Notes: generated by a model from the sequence alone, not told the origin. A stretch of DNA of 64,000 bases from Mucilaginibacter ginkgonis (GCF_009754905.2 NZ_CP066775.1:992001-1056000), one strand, 5' to 3'; positions 25,839 to 34,211 are shown, counted from the stretch's first letter. Translations and numbers: made by a program.

Positions 25839-27164
25839 ATGGCATCTGACGTGCAAGCGGCAAAAGCCAAATCTTCTTTATTTATCAGGCTGCTCCTCAT
25901 TGCAGGGCTAGCTGGTTTGCTTTGTGCCGAGGGCTACTTTGGTTACCGCCTGCACACCCTTTCTGCCGACCAGGAGCAACTAAAGGAAGATTACTCCAAC
26001 ATTAATAACATCACTTTAGGCCTGTTTTCTGTAGACCAATGGCAGGATAAGATCGGCGGCATTGTAAACCATCAGGTACGCCACTTTACGCTAACACCGC
26101 ATCAAAAGCATGAGTTGCAGGTCGAGGTAGAGCAGATCATCATGGCGCTCATTAACCGGGCCGAGTCTCTTCTGGAAAAAAAGCCAACCTCACTTATGGG
26201 CAAGATTAAAAAACTTGCCGTAAAAACTTTCGTCAATACAGATAAGATCAAAGCCCAGGTTCCAACATATGCTAAGACCATTATCGCCAAAGTAGATAAC
26301 CCGCAAAATAAACAACAGCTAAGCACAATGGCGCTTAGCAAATTTAAGCAGGTTAAAAAAACTGCATACGTTGATAGCTCTATCAAGGCGAACGACTCAC
26401 TTACTAACGTAATGTTCAATAAATATCACGTTAGCGACACAGAAGCTTTAAACAACAAATTGAGCAACTCTTTAGAGCGCATCCGTACAGAAACCTACAA
26501 TTATTGTTTTGGTATGCTGGCATGCGTTATTGTGGTGCTGATGCTTTGGTGGCTGGTACGCAAAAGGGTAGAGCTGCACGCTACGCTGTTTATCATGTCG
26601 CTTCTTTTTGCTTTTATACTTTTGGCGGTGGGACTTACGGCATCTATGATAGAGGTTGATTGCCGTATCAGTTCGCTGGACTTTGTACTGCTGGGCGAAC
26701 ATGTCGTATTCAAAAACCAGGTGCTTTTTTTCCAAAGCAAAAGTATTCTGGATGTGGTAGAAGTATTAGTAAAACAGCCGGCCGTAGATTCTATCCTTGT
26801 AGGTATCCTGATATTGGTGTTTAGTATTCTGTTTCCGTTTACCAAGCTGGCTTCTACCGGCATTCACCTGCTAAGCCGCAGAAAGATAGCCGAAAGCAAA
26901 TTCATCAAATATTTTGCCTTCCAATCGGGTAAATGGAGCATGGCTGACGTAATAGTGATAGCCATTTTGATGTGTTATATCGGCCTTAACGGTTTACTGG
27001 ATAAGCAGTTAGCCGGGTTAAATATCAAAACGGAAACCTTGACCATGTTGACGACTAACAATACCGCGCTGCAGCCGGGTTATATTGTTTTCATAAGCTT
27101 TGTTTTATATGGGCTTATCTTATCAACCATACTTAAATTTATTACCCCTTACGATTCGCATTAA
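25839..27164 (+). CDS. PqiA-like membrane protein with large extracytoplasmic domain (copy 1)
   Basis: A 441-residue membrane protein. Helix one lies at about 15-35; a helical, lysine-rich domain of about 190 residues follows (LGLFSVDQWQDKIGGIVNHQ to RIRTETYNY), and then four to five membrane helices. The C-terminal part (GKWSMADVIVIAILMCYIGL) matches the core of paraquat-inducible protein A, which works with MCE proteins in lipid transport in Proteobacteria. No MCE gene is nearby. The next gene is a paralogue 6 bp downstream, so the two form a duplicated operon. Function inferred only. Confidence 0.7.
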   Translation: MASDVQAAKAKSSLFIRLLLIAGLAGLLCAEGYFGYRLHTLSADQEQLKEDYSNINNITLGLFSVDQWQDKIGGIVNHQVRHFTLTPHQKHELQVEVEQIIMALINRAESLLEKKPTSLMGKIKKLAVKTFVNTDKIKAQVPTYAKTIIAKVDNPQNKQQLSTMALSKFKQVKKTAYVDSSIKANDSLTNVMFNKYHVSDTEALNNKLSNSLERIRTETYNYCFGMLACVIVVLMLWWLVRKRVELHATLFIMSLLFAFILLAVGLTASMIEVDCRISSLDFVLLGEHVVFKNQVLFFQSKSILDVVEVLVKQPAVDSILVGILILVFSILFPFTKLASTGIHLLSRRKIAESKFIKYFAFQSGKWSMADVIVIAILMCYIGLNGLLDKQLAGLNIKTETLTMLTTNNTALQPGYIVFISFVLYGLILSTILKFITPYDSH

Positions 27165-27170
27165 CAAAAC

Positions 27171-28535
27171 GTGACTAACGAAAGCCAACATACAGAAGCC
27201 AGAAAATTTGGTTTGCCCAATTTGATCCTGATCTTAGGATTGAGCATCCTGCTTTGCGGCGAAGCTTATTTTGGCTACCGTATGCACGCCCTTTCGTTTG
27301 AGCAGGAACGGATAAAGGAGGATTATGCCATGGCCAACAGCATTACCTTTGGCTTGTTCTCCATAGATCAATGGCGGGACAGGATATCAGACGTGGTGAA
27401 CCACCAGGTTACAGATTTTAAGCTCACCGCTAAGCAAAAGCGCGCTATACAGGTTGCTGTGCAAAACCAGTTGCAAAGCCTTGTAAATAAGACAGTTGCG
27501 GAAATCAATAAACCACAAAAATCTATAGGCGGCAAGCTTAAAAAGCTGGCATTTAATGCCATGGTCGACCCTAAAGATATAAACGCACAAATACCAGGTT
27601 TTGCCAGGACTATAGTTAATAAAGTGAGCAGCCCATCCAGCCAACGACGGCTGAAAGGCATTGCTACAACTACACTTACCAAGCTAGAAAGGCAAACTTA
27701 CGATAGTACCAGCGTGGCTAATTTTTACGTAACCAAGCATGTTTACGCCAAATATCATGTGGGCGACCCTTATTCTTTTAATAACAAGATCAATAATGAG
27801 CTGACACGCATACGGCAAGTAAGCTATAACTATGCTTACGCGATGCTGGGCTGCGTTTTGTTTGCACTGGTGTTGTGGTGGCTGATGCGTAAGAGCGTGC
27901 ACCTGCAGTCGACTTTGTTTGTGATGTCGCTGCTTTTCGCAACGGTGATGCTGGTGGTTGGCGCTACGGCATCTATCATTGAGGTTGATGCGCGCCTGCA
28001 ATCTTTCAGCTTCATGCTGCTCGGAGAGAAGGTTGAGTTTATAAATCAGGTGCTGTTTTTCCAGAGTAAAAGTTTATTGCAGATAGTTGGTGTACTCATT
28101 TATCAGCCCAAGCCCGACGCTGTTGTTGTGGGTAGCCTCATCTTTATTTTTGTGCTGATACTGCCGTTAATAAGGTTAATCGCAAAAGGCATACATATCC
28201 TCAGCCCGGAACGTATTGCTCAGAATAAAGTGGTGAGATACCTGGCGTTCGATTCTGCGAAGTGGGATATGGCCGATGTAATGGTTGTGGGCATCATTAT
28301 GACTTACATCGGTTTAAATGGCATTTTAAAAAGCCAGCTTTCTAATTTAAATATCCATAACGGAACCTTAACTACCGTGACCGCGAATGAAACTTCGTTG
28401 CAGCCGGGGTACTTCATTTTTGTTGGTTATGTGATATTTGCAACCTTGCTGGCTTACATTCTTAAACGTATAACCCCGCACAAAGTAGAGGTGCCAAAAC
28501 AACTTTCTGTAGATCAGAGGTTAAGCTCTACATAA
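27171..28535 (+). CDS. PqiA-like membrane protein with large extracytoplasmic domain (copy 2)
   Basis: A 454-residue paralogue of the preceding gene with a GTG start. Shared features in the same order: GEAYFGYRMH, LFSIDQWRDRI, a helical domain, VLFFQSKSLL, KWDMADVMVVGIIMTYIGL and LQPGYFIF. Most divergence lies in the extracytoplasmic domain. Its last 22 bp overlap the convergent gene on the other strand. Both copies lack the cysteine pairs of the zinc-binding motifs found in E. coli PqiA. Probably a subunit of a hetero-oligomer with copy 1, by position and duplication only. Confidence 0.7.
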   Translation: MTNESQHTEARKFGLPNLILILGLSILLCGEAYFGYRMHALSFEQERIKEDYAMANSITFGLFSIDQWRDRISDVVNHQVTDFKLTAKQKRAIQVAVQNQLQSLVNKTVAEINKPQKSIGGKLKKLAFNAMVDPKDINAQIPGFARTIVNKVSSPSSQRRLKGIATTTLTKLERQTYDSTSVANFYVTKHVYAKYHVGDPYSFNNKINNELTRIRQVSYNYAYAMLGCVLFALVLWWLMRKSVHLQSTLFVMSLLFATVMLVVGATASIIEVDARLQSFSFMLLGEKVEFINQVLFFQSKSLLQIVGVLIYQPKPDAVVVGSLIFIFVLILPLIRLIAKGIHILSPERIAQNKVVRYLAFDSAKWDMADVMVVGIIMTYIGLNGILKSQLSNLNIHNGTLTTVTANETSLQPGYFIFVGYVIFATLLAYILKRITPHKVEVPKQLSVDQRLSST

Positions 28536-28852
28536 TCTGTACCGGTAGCGCCGGAGTTTGGGCGGGTTATCTTGTGAAGGTTATAATACAATTTGCCGTC
28601 GCGCTCATTACCTGCCAATTTTCCTTTATTAAACAAGTCGCGAAGAATGACTTTTGCAAAAGCGTTTAGTTGCTCCGCGTCTATCCCCGGCTGTAGTTCC
28701 TTTAGCTTATTGATCACATCATCAGATGTGCCTTCTCCAAGTTGTGCAAGCGCGTAGATCACACGGTTCTGTTCCGTATCTGCCTCCTCGAAATGGGCCG
28801 GAATGTGCAGTGGTTTATATTCTTCGCGGAATTCTTCGTCTGTAAGTGCCAT
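28514..28852 (-). CDS. Small acidic protein with winged-helix-like pattern
   Basis: A soluble protein of 112 residues starting at ATG 28852 (MALTDEEFREEYKPLHIP); an upstream in-frame ATG adds nine hydrophobic residues and is less likely. The middle (YALAQLGEGTSDDVINKLKEL, then LFNKGKLAGNERDGKLYYNL) looks like a winged-helix with a beta-hairpin wing. I do not recognise a named family. It overlaps the end of the second PqiA-like gene by 22 bp in convergent orientation. Confidence 0.65.
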   Translation of the reverse strand: MALTDEEFREEYKPLHIPAHFEEADTEQNRVIYALAQLGEGTSDDVINKLKELQPGIDAEQLNAFAKVILRDLFNKGKLAGNERDGKLYYNLHKITRPNSGATGTDYVELNL

Positions 28853-29138
28853 AATATAAAAAGGAGCAAACTGCGGCAATTGTTTTAAAGCGTTGTGTTG
28901 CTATGTTTCATCATCTGTAAACAGCGTTTAACACGTCGACGTCATCGCCAACGATTTGCATACGCGAATTTCATTATAGCGGTCGGTTTTAATTGTTGAT
29001 TTACAATATGTTATCTTCTGATAAAATGAATGCCTTGCACAAGTCTTTACGCTGAAAAAGCAAGATATTGGGGCGTATTTATTTTCCGGTCCTTGCAATC
29101 TTTCTGCACACTTTAACCTAATTATTTGAGAGACCTCT

Positions 29139-29738
29139 ATGCACGAACTGTCCTCTAAGGAAATTATAAAAGCAATTAGACTAAAACGTATGCAACTGGG
29201 TTACTCCCAGGAATATATGGCCGCCAAGCTGGATGTAAGCCAAAATGCCTATAGCAAAATTGAATTAGGCTATACCAAAGTAGTGCTCGACAGGGTACTG
29301 TCGATATTTAAACTGTTGAATATGTCGGCCATCGACGCGCTATCCATGACGTCGAAAACTTTCGTTGATTTTAGCAAATTATTCCATAAAAGTGCCACAC
29401 CTATGTGGATCTTTGAACCGGTAACCCTTAAATTTCTTGAAGTAAATGATGCCGCTGTAGAAAGATATGGTTACAACAGAGACGAATTTCTGAACATGAC
29501 CATCCGCGATATTCGCCCTAAGAGCGAGTTAGAAAACATGAGCGCTTATCTTACAGCACACGATGGAGACCAGATATTTGACGTAAAATTTAAACACCTA
29601 CTTGCCGACGGGTCGATATTAACCGTGGACATCGTGAGGTATGCCATAGTCTACAAGGGAGAGCCCGCTTTTTTGGTTACATCCACAATCGATTCCACTT
29701 CCGTTAAAGACAAAAAGGAGAAGCTTTATAGTAAGTAA
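29139..29738 (+). CDS. XRE-type HTH regulator with PAS sensor domain
   Basis: A 199-residue protein. Residues 8-62 form a Cro/C1-type helix-turn-helix (LKRMQLGYSQEYMAAKLDVS then YSKIELGY). Residues 80-185 form a PAS domain (TPMWIFEPVTLKFLEVNDAA, VERYGYNRDEFLNMTIRDI, FDVKFKHLLADGSILTVDIV). The protein likely binds DNA in response to a ligand or redox signal bound by PAS. It stands alone; a 286-bp upstream gap contains no other recognisable element, and the tRNA-associated repeats begin just after its stop. Confidence 0.88.
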   Translation: MHELSSKEIIKAIRLKRMQLGYSQEYMAAKLDVSQNAYSKIELGYTKVVLDRVLSIFKLLNMSAIDALSMTSKTFVDFSKLFHKSATPMWIFEPVTLKFLEVNDAAVERYGYNRDEFLNMTIRDIRPKSELENMSAYLTAHDGDQIFDVKFKHLLADGSILTVDIVRYAIVYKGEPAFLVTSTIDSTSVKDKKEKLYSK

Positions 29739-29745
29739 GTTTCTT

Positions 29746-29813
29746 TAGTGCTACTGAAGTGATTTTTCGCACCCATTGTCCGCCAGTGATCCCGCTCAAG
29801 AGAATAGTTCGAA
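29746..29813. repeat. tRNA-associated repeat, outer copy (U1)
   Basis: A 68-bp unit repeated at 29881-29948 with 60 of 68 positions identical by my alignment. It starts with a degraded copy (TAGTGCTACTGAAGTGATT) of the sequence around the tRNA-Arg 3' end and ends AGAGAATAGTTCGAA. On the minus strand it lies downstream of the tRNA, each unit separated by a terminator-like hairpin. Likely a decayed attachment-site or duplication product. Confidence 0.7.
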
Positions 29814-29840
29814 TTACAGGAGTTCTCAACTCTTCAAAAC

Positions 29841-29881
29841 AAAATTGGGCGCGGCCAATTTTATTAGCTGCACCCAATTTT
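29841..29881 (-). terminator. Terminator-like hairpin between repeat units
   Basis: Read on the minus strand, AAAATTGGGTGC pairs with GCGCCCAATTTT around a loop that contains GCTAATAAAATTGG; a GTTTTG tail follows. It separates the two tRNA-associated repeat units. Confidence 0.55.
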
Positions 29882-29948
29882 AGTGCTCCCGAAGAGATTT
29901 TTCGCACCCACGGTCCGCCCGCGCTCCCGCTCAAGAGAATAGTTCGAA
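29881..29948. repeat. tRNA-associated repeat, inner copy (U2)
   Basis: Second copy of the 68-bp unit. Its first 19 bases (TAGTGCTCCCGAAGAGATT) are identical to 30017-30035, the 3' end of tRNA-Arg plus four flanking bases; beyond that the unit is unrelated to the tRNA. This is the pattern left when an element integrates at a tRNA 3' end and copies the target. Confidence 0.72.
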
Positions 29949-29975
29949 CTCTTCTGTTCGAATCTCTTTAAAAAT

Positions 29976-30017
29976 TAAAAACCATCGCGTTCAGCTTTAG
30001 CTGAACTTGATGGTTTT
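29976..30017 (-). terminator. Terminator of tRNA-Arg
   Basis: On the minus strand, AAAACCATCAAGTTCAGCT pairs with AGCTGAACGCGATGGTTTT, with a run of Ts after it. It begins three bases after the tRNA 3' end and ends its transcription. Confidence 0.78.
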
Positions 30018-30020
30018 AGT

Positions 30021-30091
30021 GCTCCCGAAGAGATTCGAACTCCTATCGATGGTACCGGAAACCATAATTCTATCCATTGAACTACGGGAGC
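30021..30091 (-). tRNA. tRNA-Arg, anticodon CCG
   Basis: A 71-nt cloverleaf on the minus strand. Acceptor stem GCTCCCG/CGGGAGC; D stem GTTC/GAAT with loop AATGGATA; anticodon stem ATGGT/ACCAT with loop TTCCGGT, giving anticodon CCG (codon CGG); variable loop CGAT; T stem AGGAG/CTCTT with loop TTCGAAT. No CCA is encoded. A -7 box lies 10 bp upstream and a terminator follows. The 3' end is duplicated in the neighbouring repeats. Confidence 0.95.
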
Positions 30092-30100
30092 AAAGCGGTG

Positions 30101-30108
30101 CAAATATA
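30101..30108 (-). promoter_or_regulatory. -7 box of tRNA-Arg promoter
   Basis: TATATTTG on the minus strand is an exact TAnnTTTG match and lies nine bases before the tRNA 5' end. No TTG at the usual 19-base spacing is seen, so only the -7 element is supported. Confidence 0.5.
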
Positions 30109-30208
30109 TCATTTTGCTTTTGTGGTGCGAAGCACAATATTTGTGCTGTTTGCTCGTTTAAGGTAACATTCGGCGGCACACCCTAAGTTAATGCCGGTAA
30201 AACTATTG

Positions 30209-30790
30209 ATGAGATTAAAAACTATTATACGCGCCTTGCTGTCGCTTGGTATTACAGCAACCGTTTTAATGGGATGTACCAAGTCGGGCTCTGATGTTGT
30301 GCCTGCTACATCGACCACCACCACGTCGACTACAACCGGTACAACCACTTCCGGCACGACCACCACAACTACAGGGTCCACAGCTATTGCTACTAATCTA
30401 AATAACACGCTGTTACTAAAACTGGTGAATGATTTGCGCGCTAAAGGCTGCAATTGCGGTGTTACTGCCATGCCTGCCGTAAACGCGCTTACCTGGAATG
30501 ATCAGCTAGCCGCTGCGGCACTGGCGCACAGCAACGAAATGAATACCAAGAATTACTTCTCGCATAACTCTTTCGACGGGTCGACCTTTGATACCCGCGT
30601 TACCGCAGCCGGTTACAAATGGATGGCGGTAGGAGAGAACATTGCCGCGGGTCAAACCAGCGAGCAGGAAGTTTTTACTGCCTGGCTAAACAGCGAAGGC
30701 CATTGCAAGAACATGATGAGCGCGTCTTTTAAAGAAATGGGCGCAGCCCGTGCAGGCAATTACTGGACTCAAGACTTTGGCGCAAAGTAA
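30209..30790 (+). CDS. CAP/SCP-domain lipoprotein
   Basis: A 193-residue predicted lipoprotein: leader from ATG 30209 with lipobox LMGC, then a threonine/serine-rich linker of about 35 residues, then a CAP (cysteine-rich secretory/PR-1) domain. CAP landmarks are LTWNDQLAAAALAHSNEM, NYFSHNSFDG, VGENIAAG and HCKNMMSASFKEMGAA, which place the usual His and Glu residues of the CAP cavity. An ATG at 30191 would add six residues. Secreted CAP proteins are widespread; their bacterial function is poorly known. Confidence 0.88.
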   Translation: MRLKTIIRALLSLGITATVLMGCTKSGSDVVPATSTTTTSTTTGTTTSGTTTTTTGSTAIATNLNNTLLLKLVNDLRAKGCNCGVTAMPAVNALTWNDQLAAAALAHSNEMNTKNYFSHNSFDGSTFDTRVTAAGYKWMAVGENIAAGQTSEQEVFTAWLNSEGHCKNMMSASFKEMGAARAGNYWTQDFGAK

Positions 30791-30851
30791 AAAGTCCATA
30801 CACGATGGTCTATAGTCCATAGACGATAGACCATAGTCAATAGTCCATAAT
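30791..30851. repeat. Degenerate heptamer array, CTATGGT type (reverse orientation)
   Basis: Read on the minus strand, units CTATGGA, CTATTGA, CTATGGT, CTATCGT, CTATGGA, CTATAGA follow one another without gaps. It is the same heptamer family as 8702-8778 and fills the space right after the CAP-domain gene. Confidence 0.78.
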
Positions 30852-30861
30852 GATACCTTTC

Positions 30862-30929
30862 AGCCATTTACCGTTCAGCCGTTCGCCGTTCAGCCCTTCA
30901 CCGTTTTAACGTTCACCGTTCACCGTTTA
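30862..30929. repeat. Degenerate heptamer array, TTCACCG type
   Basis: Units close to TTCACCG (TTACCGT, TCAGCCG, TTCGCCG, TTCACCG, TTCACCG) run up to and include the ychF stop codon on the opposite strand. The sequence differs from the adjacent CTATGGT array but has the same 7-nt period. Confidence 0.72.
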
Positions 30930-32024
30930 CACATTAAACCTGAAGTGCATAATGTCGCCATCTTGCACAATGTAGGTTTTGCCTTCAACGCCCAGTTTAC
31001 CGGCTTCTTTACAAGCCGCTTCAGAGCCTAAGGTTATAAAGTCGATATATTTTATCACTTCCGCACGGATAAAGCCTTTTTCAAAGTCAGAGTGGATCAC
31101 GCCGGCAGCTTGTGGCGCGGTAAAGCCCTTGGTAATAGTCCAGGCACGCACCTCTGTAACACCTGCTGTAAAATACGTACTCAGGTTCAATAAGTGGTAT
31201 GCAGCTTTAATCAATTTATTTACCCCGGATTCTTTCAGTCCCAGGTCTTCAAGGAACATCTCACGCTCTTCGTAGGTTTCCAACTGTGCAATTTCAGATT
31301 CAATCTGCGCTGATATCACCAGAACTTCAGCGTTTTCATCGGCAACAGCGGCCTTTACCTTCTCAACGTAAGCGTTACCTGTGTTGACAGATTTTTCTTC
31401 TACATTACATACATACATCACCGGCTTGGCGGTAAGCAGCCAAAGGTCCTCAACATATTCTTTGTCTTCTTCGGCGACAGGCGCCGTACGTGCAGATTTG
31501 CCCTCTAATAGGTGGTTTTTATAAACGGTAAGAACGTCAAAAGCTTTTTTGCCTTCTTTGTCGCCGGTCTTTGCAGCCTTTTCAACTTTTTGTAGTTTTT
31601 TGTCTATCGACTCCAAATCTTTTAATTGTAATTCGGTATCGATGATCTCTTTATCGCGAATGGGGTCTACAGATCCGTCTACGTGGATCACGTTATCATC
31701 GTCAAAACAACGAAGCACGTGTATAATGGCGTTTGTTGCACGGATGTTACCTAAAAACTGGTTACCTAAACCTTCGCCCTTGCTGGCTCCTTTTACCAGG
31801 CCGGCAATGTCAACTATCTCGATAGTGTTAGGTACAACTTTAGCCGGGTTAACCAACTCGGTCAATTTTGTAAGGCGCTCATCCGGAACGGTGATAACAC
31901 CCACGTTTGGTTCTATAGTGCAAAACGGAAAATTTGCCGCTTGTGCTTTGGCATTTGATAGACAATTAAAAAGTGTTGATTTGCCCACGTTTGGCAGGCC
32001 AACTATACCGCATTGTAAACCCAT
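30927..32024 (-). CDS. ychF: Ribosome-associated ATPase YchF
   Basis: A 365-residue Obg-family P-loop protein that hydrolyses ATP and binds ribosomes. Motifs: G1 GLPNVGKST near residue 8, NFPFCTIEPNVG (the YchF version of switch I), and DIAGLVKGASKGEGLGN (G3 and following). A coiled-coil insertion lies at about 130-170, and the C-terminal TGS domain begins near TYFTAGVTEVRAW. The G4 specificity motif is non-canonical, which is why the family prefers ATP. The gene's stop codon lies inside a heptamer repeat array. Confidence 0.95.
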   Translation of the reverse strand: MGLQCGIVGLPNVGKSTLFNCLSNAKAQAANFPFCTIEPNVGVITVPDERLTKLTELVNPAKVVPNTIEIVDIAGLVKGASKGEGLGNQFLGNIRATNAIIHVLRCFDDDNVIHVDGSVDPIRDKEIIDTELQLKDLESIDKKLQKVEKAAKTGDKEGKKAFDVLTVYKNHLLEGKSARTAPVAEEDKEYVEDLWLLTAKPVMYVCNVEEKSVNTGNAYVEKVKAAVADENAEVLVISAQIESEIAQLETYEEREMFLEDLGLKESGVNKLIKAAYHLLNLSTYFTAGVTEVRAWTITKGFTAPQAAGVIHSDFEKGFIRAEVIKYIDFITLGSEAACKEAGKLGVEGKTYIVQDGDIMHFRFNV

Positions 32025-32256
32025 TCTTGGTTGTTTGTTATTACGTTATCGAGTTACCATGTTAATAAATGGAAAACTGAAATTATTTATGATGTTAAAT
32101 GCAAAAGCCATTAACCAAATAACTTATTAACCCGATAACTATCGTTAAAAATCCCGCAAAGATAACATAAAAAACATCCCTGTAATTTGAAAAAATAAAC
32201 GACTTTTGCGCCGATAGCAAGCAATAGTACACCAATGTAAAATCAACAACGCAGGT

Positions 32257-33618
32257 ATGGAAGAAATGGTTGAGCAAATAGAACTTTTGCTGGAACAGGA
32301 TGACAAAACGCAGCTGCAGGAGTATTTGAACAACCTCAATATATCTGATGTTGAACAACTGATAGATGAGTTTCCTGACAACGCCGCACTGTTCATAGAA
32401 ACCCTTTCTTTAAACCGCGCTGTCAACGTTTTCCGTATCCTGGATTTTCCTAAGCAGGAGCGGATCATTGCCAAACTTTCCGGCTCAAAAGTTTCCAAGC
32501 TTATTAATGAGCTACCACCCGATGACCGTACCGCTCTGTTTGCAGAACTGCACGGTGACGCCGTTAAAAGCCTGATCCTGCACTTGTCGCCGAAGGACCG
32601 CAAAGAAGCCCTGGCGCTTTTAGGCTATCCCGAGGATAGCGTTGGCCGTTTGATGACGCCCGATTACATTGCTGTAAAAAAAGGATGGCGAGTGCAGCGC
32701 GTACTTGATCACATCCGCAAATACGGTAAGAACTCTGAGACCATCGACGTTATTTACGTGATAGATGACAAGGGCATTTTGCTGGACGATATCCGTATCC
32801 GCGAAATCTTATTGGTTGACCCTGATACAAAGATCTCCGACCTGATGGACAGCCGCCTGATAGGCCTGAAGGTAAACGACCCGCAGGAAGAAGCGATCAA
32901 CACTTTCAGGATGAATAATCGTGTCGCCTTACCGGTTACAGACAATGAAGATATCCTGTTGGGTATAGTTACCGTTGATGATATCCTTTGGATAGCCAAC
33001 GAGGAGTATACTGAGGACATTCAAAAGATAGGTGGTACCGAGGCGTTGGATGAACCCTATCTTGACATTAGCCTGCTGCGCCTGGTGCGTAAAAGGGTTG
33101 GTTGGTTGATCATTCTTTTCCTGAGCGAGATGCTTACAGCTACCGCAATGGGCTTTTTTGAAGGCGCTATTCAAAAGGCTGTTGTGCTGGCGCTATTTAT
33201 CCCGCTGATCATTTCAAGCGGCGGCAACAGCGGCTCTCAGGCCTCCACATTGATCATACAAGCCATGGCTTTAGGAGAAGTCACCGTGCGCGACTGGTGG
33301 CGGGTAATGCGCCGCGAGATCATCTCCGGGTTGATGCTAGGCGGTACGTTGGGCATTATAGGCTTTTTGCGCATAGCCATATGGACCATGTTTAGCAACG
33401 TTTACGGTCCGCATTGGATATTGGTTGGGCTTACCGTGGGTATTGCGCTTATATTTATTGTATTGTGGGGATCGCTTTCCGGTTCCATGCTGCCGCTGCT
33501 GTTAAAGCGGGTTGGCCTTGACCCTGCAACATCTTCGGCGCCGTTTGTAGCTACCCTTGTGGATGTTACCGGACTTATCATTTACTTCACAATCGCTGTA
33601 GCTATCATGCATATTTAA
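32257..33618 (+). CDS. mgtE: Magnesium transporter MgtE
   Basis: A 453-residue inner-membrane Mg2+ channel. The N-terminal helical MgtE_N domain spans about 10-125 (IEQLIDEFP-like repeats), tandem CBS domains span about 135-260 (VGRLMTPDYIAVKK; FRMNNRVALPVTDNEDILLG), followed by a connecting helix and five membrane helices from about residue 285. The pore signature FIPLIISSGGNSGSQASTL is present. Mg2+ binding at the CBS/N interface is known to close the channel. Single gene, divergent from ychF. Confidence 0.95.
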   Translation: MEEMVEQIELLLEQDDKTQLQEYLNNLNISDVEQLIDEFPDNAALFIETLSLNRAVNVFRILDFPKQERIIAKLSGSKVSKLINELPPDDRTALFAELHGDAVKSLILHLSPKDRKEALALLGYPEDSVGRLMTPDYIAVKKGWRVQRVLDHIRKYGKNSETIDVIYVIDDKGILLDDIRIREILLVDPDTKISDLMDSRLIGLKVNDPQEEAINTFRMNNRVALPVTDNEDILLGIVTVDDILWIANEEYTEDIQKIGGTEALDEPYLDISLLRLVRKRVGWLIILFLSEMLTATAMGFFEGAIQKAVVLALFIPLIISSGGNSGSQASTLIIQAMALGEVTVRDWWRVMRREIISGLMLGGTLGIIGFLRIAIWTMFSNVYGPHWILVGLTVGIALIFIVLWGSLSGSMLPLLLKRVGLDPATSSAPFVATLVDVTGLIIYFTIAVAIMHI

Positions 33619-33619
33619 T

Positions 33620-33649
33620 TTGTTTAATTGCTTGTATTCCATATTTTTA
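33620..33649 (+). promoter_or_regulatory. Probable promoter (TTG-N19-TATTTTTA)
   Basis: TTG at 33620-33622, 19-base spacer, then TATTTTTA at 33642-33649: one mismatch to TAnnTTTG. It lies 23 bp before the DUF5362-like gene, starting right after the mgtE stop. Confidence 0.5.
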
Positions 33650-33672
33650 GTGAAACAAACTCAACTTAAATC

Positions 33673-34164
33673 ATGGAAGAAACAATTATCACAGAACACC
33701 CTGTTACGGGCGATGGCTCGCACGGGATCATTTTAACTACAGAAGCTCAGTTCTATCTTGAAAATGCCGGTAAATGGGCCAGGTTTTTAGGCATCATGGG
33801 CTTTATAGGCAGTGCATTGATACTGATAGGGGCCATATTTGCCGGAAGCTTTTTTGAAGCCATGATGCGAATGAGCCCAACGATGCCGCAAAATGGGCCA
33901 GCAGTAGGAGGAACAACAATAACAGTGATCTACGGACTAATGGCGTTACTCTATTTTTTCCCTGCACTGTACTTATACCGCTTCGGCGCTGCAGCCGGCA
34001 GGGGTGTGGTTTACTCAAGCCAGCAGGAAGTTACTGACGCTATTAAAAATCTAAAGTCATTCATGAAATTTGTAGGCGTTTTGGTGATCATCGGCTTGGT
34101 GATAGGTATTATTAGTTTTGGCGGAATCATTCTTGGCCTTATGGCCGGCCATGCTATGCGCTAG
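33673..34164 (+). CDS. Multi-helix membrane protein, DUF5362-like
   Basis: A 163-residue membrane protein. A polar N-terminus leads to TTEAQFYLENAGKWARFLGI, a sequence typical of the DUF5362 group, and then four hydrophobic helices (about 41-62, 82-102, 128-145, 147-162). No catalytic residues stand out. It is separated from mgtE by 54 bp and has its own likely promoter, so a shared function with Mg2+ transport is not implied. Followed by a strong bidirectional terminator. Confidence 0.68.
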   Translation: MEETIITEHPVTGDGSHGIILTTEAQFYLENAGKWARFLGIMGFIGSALILIGAIFAGSFFEAMMRMSPTMPQNGPAVGGTTITVIYGLMALLYFFPALYLYRFGAAAGRGVVYSSQQEVTDAIKNLKSFMKFVGVLVIIGLVIGIISFGGIILGLMAGHAMR

Positions 34165-34183
34165 GGGAATTAATTTATAAAAG

Positions 34184-34211
34184 AAAACCCCGCTTTTGGC
34201 GGGGTTCTTTG
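34184..34211. terminator. Bidirectional terminator
   Basis: Stem AACCCCGC / GCGGGGTT around TTTTG, with A-rich sequence before and T-rich after, between two convergent genes. Confidence 0.85.

Noticed and set aside
29704..29971. Open frames on both strands across the tRNA-associated repeats
   Set aside because: They read through repeat units and give duplicated low-information peptides such as GGPWVRKISS; no start or family support.
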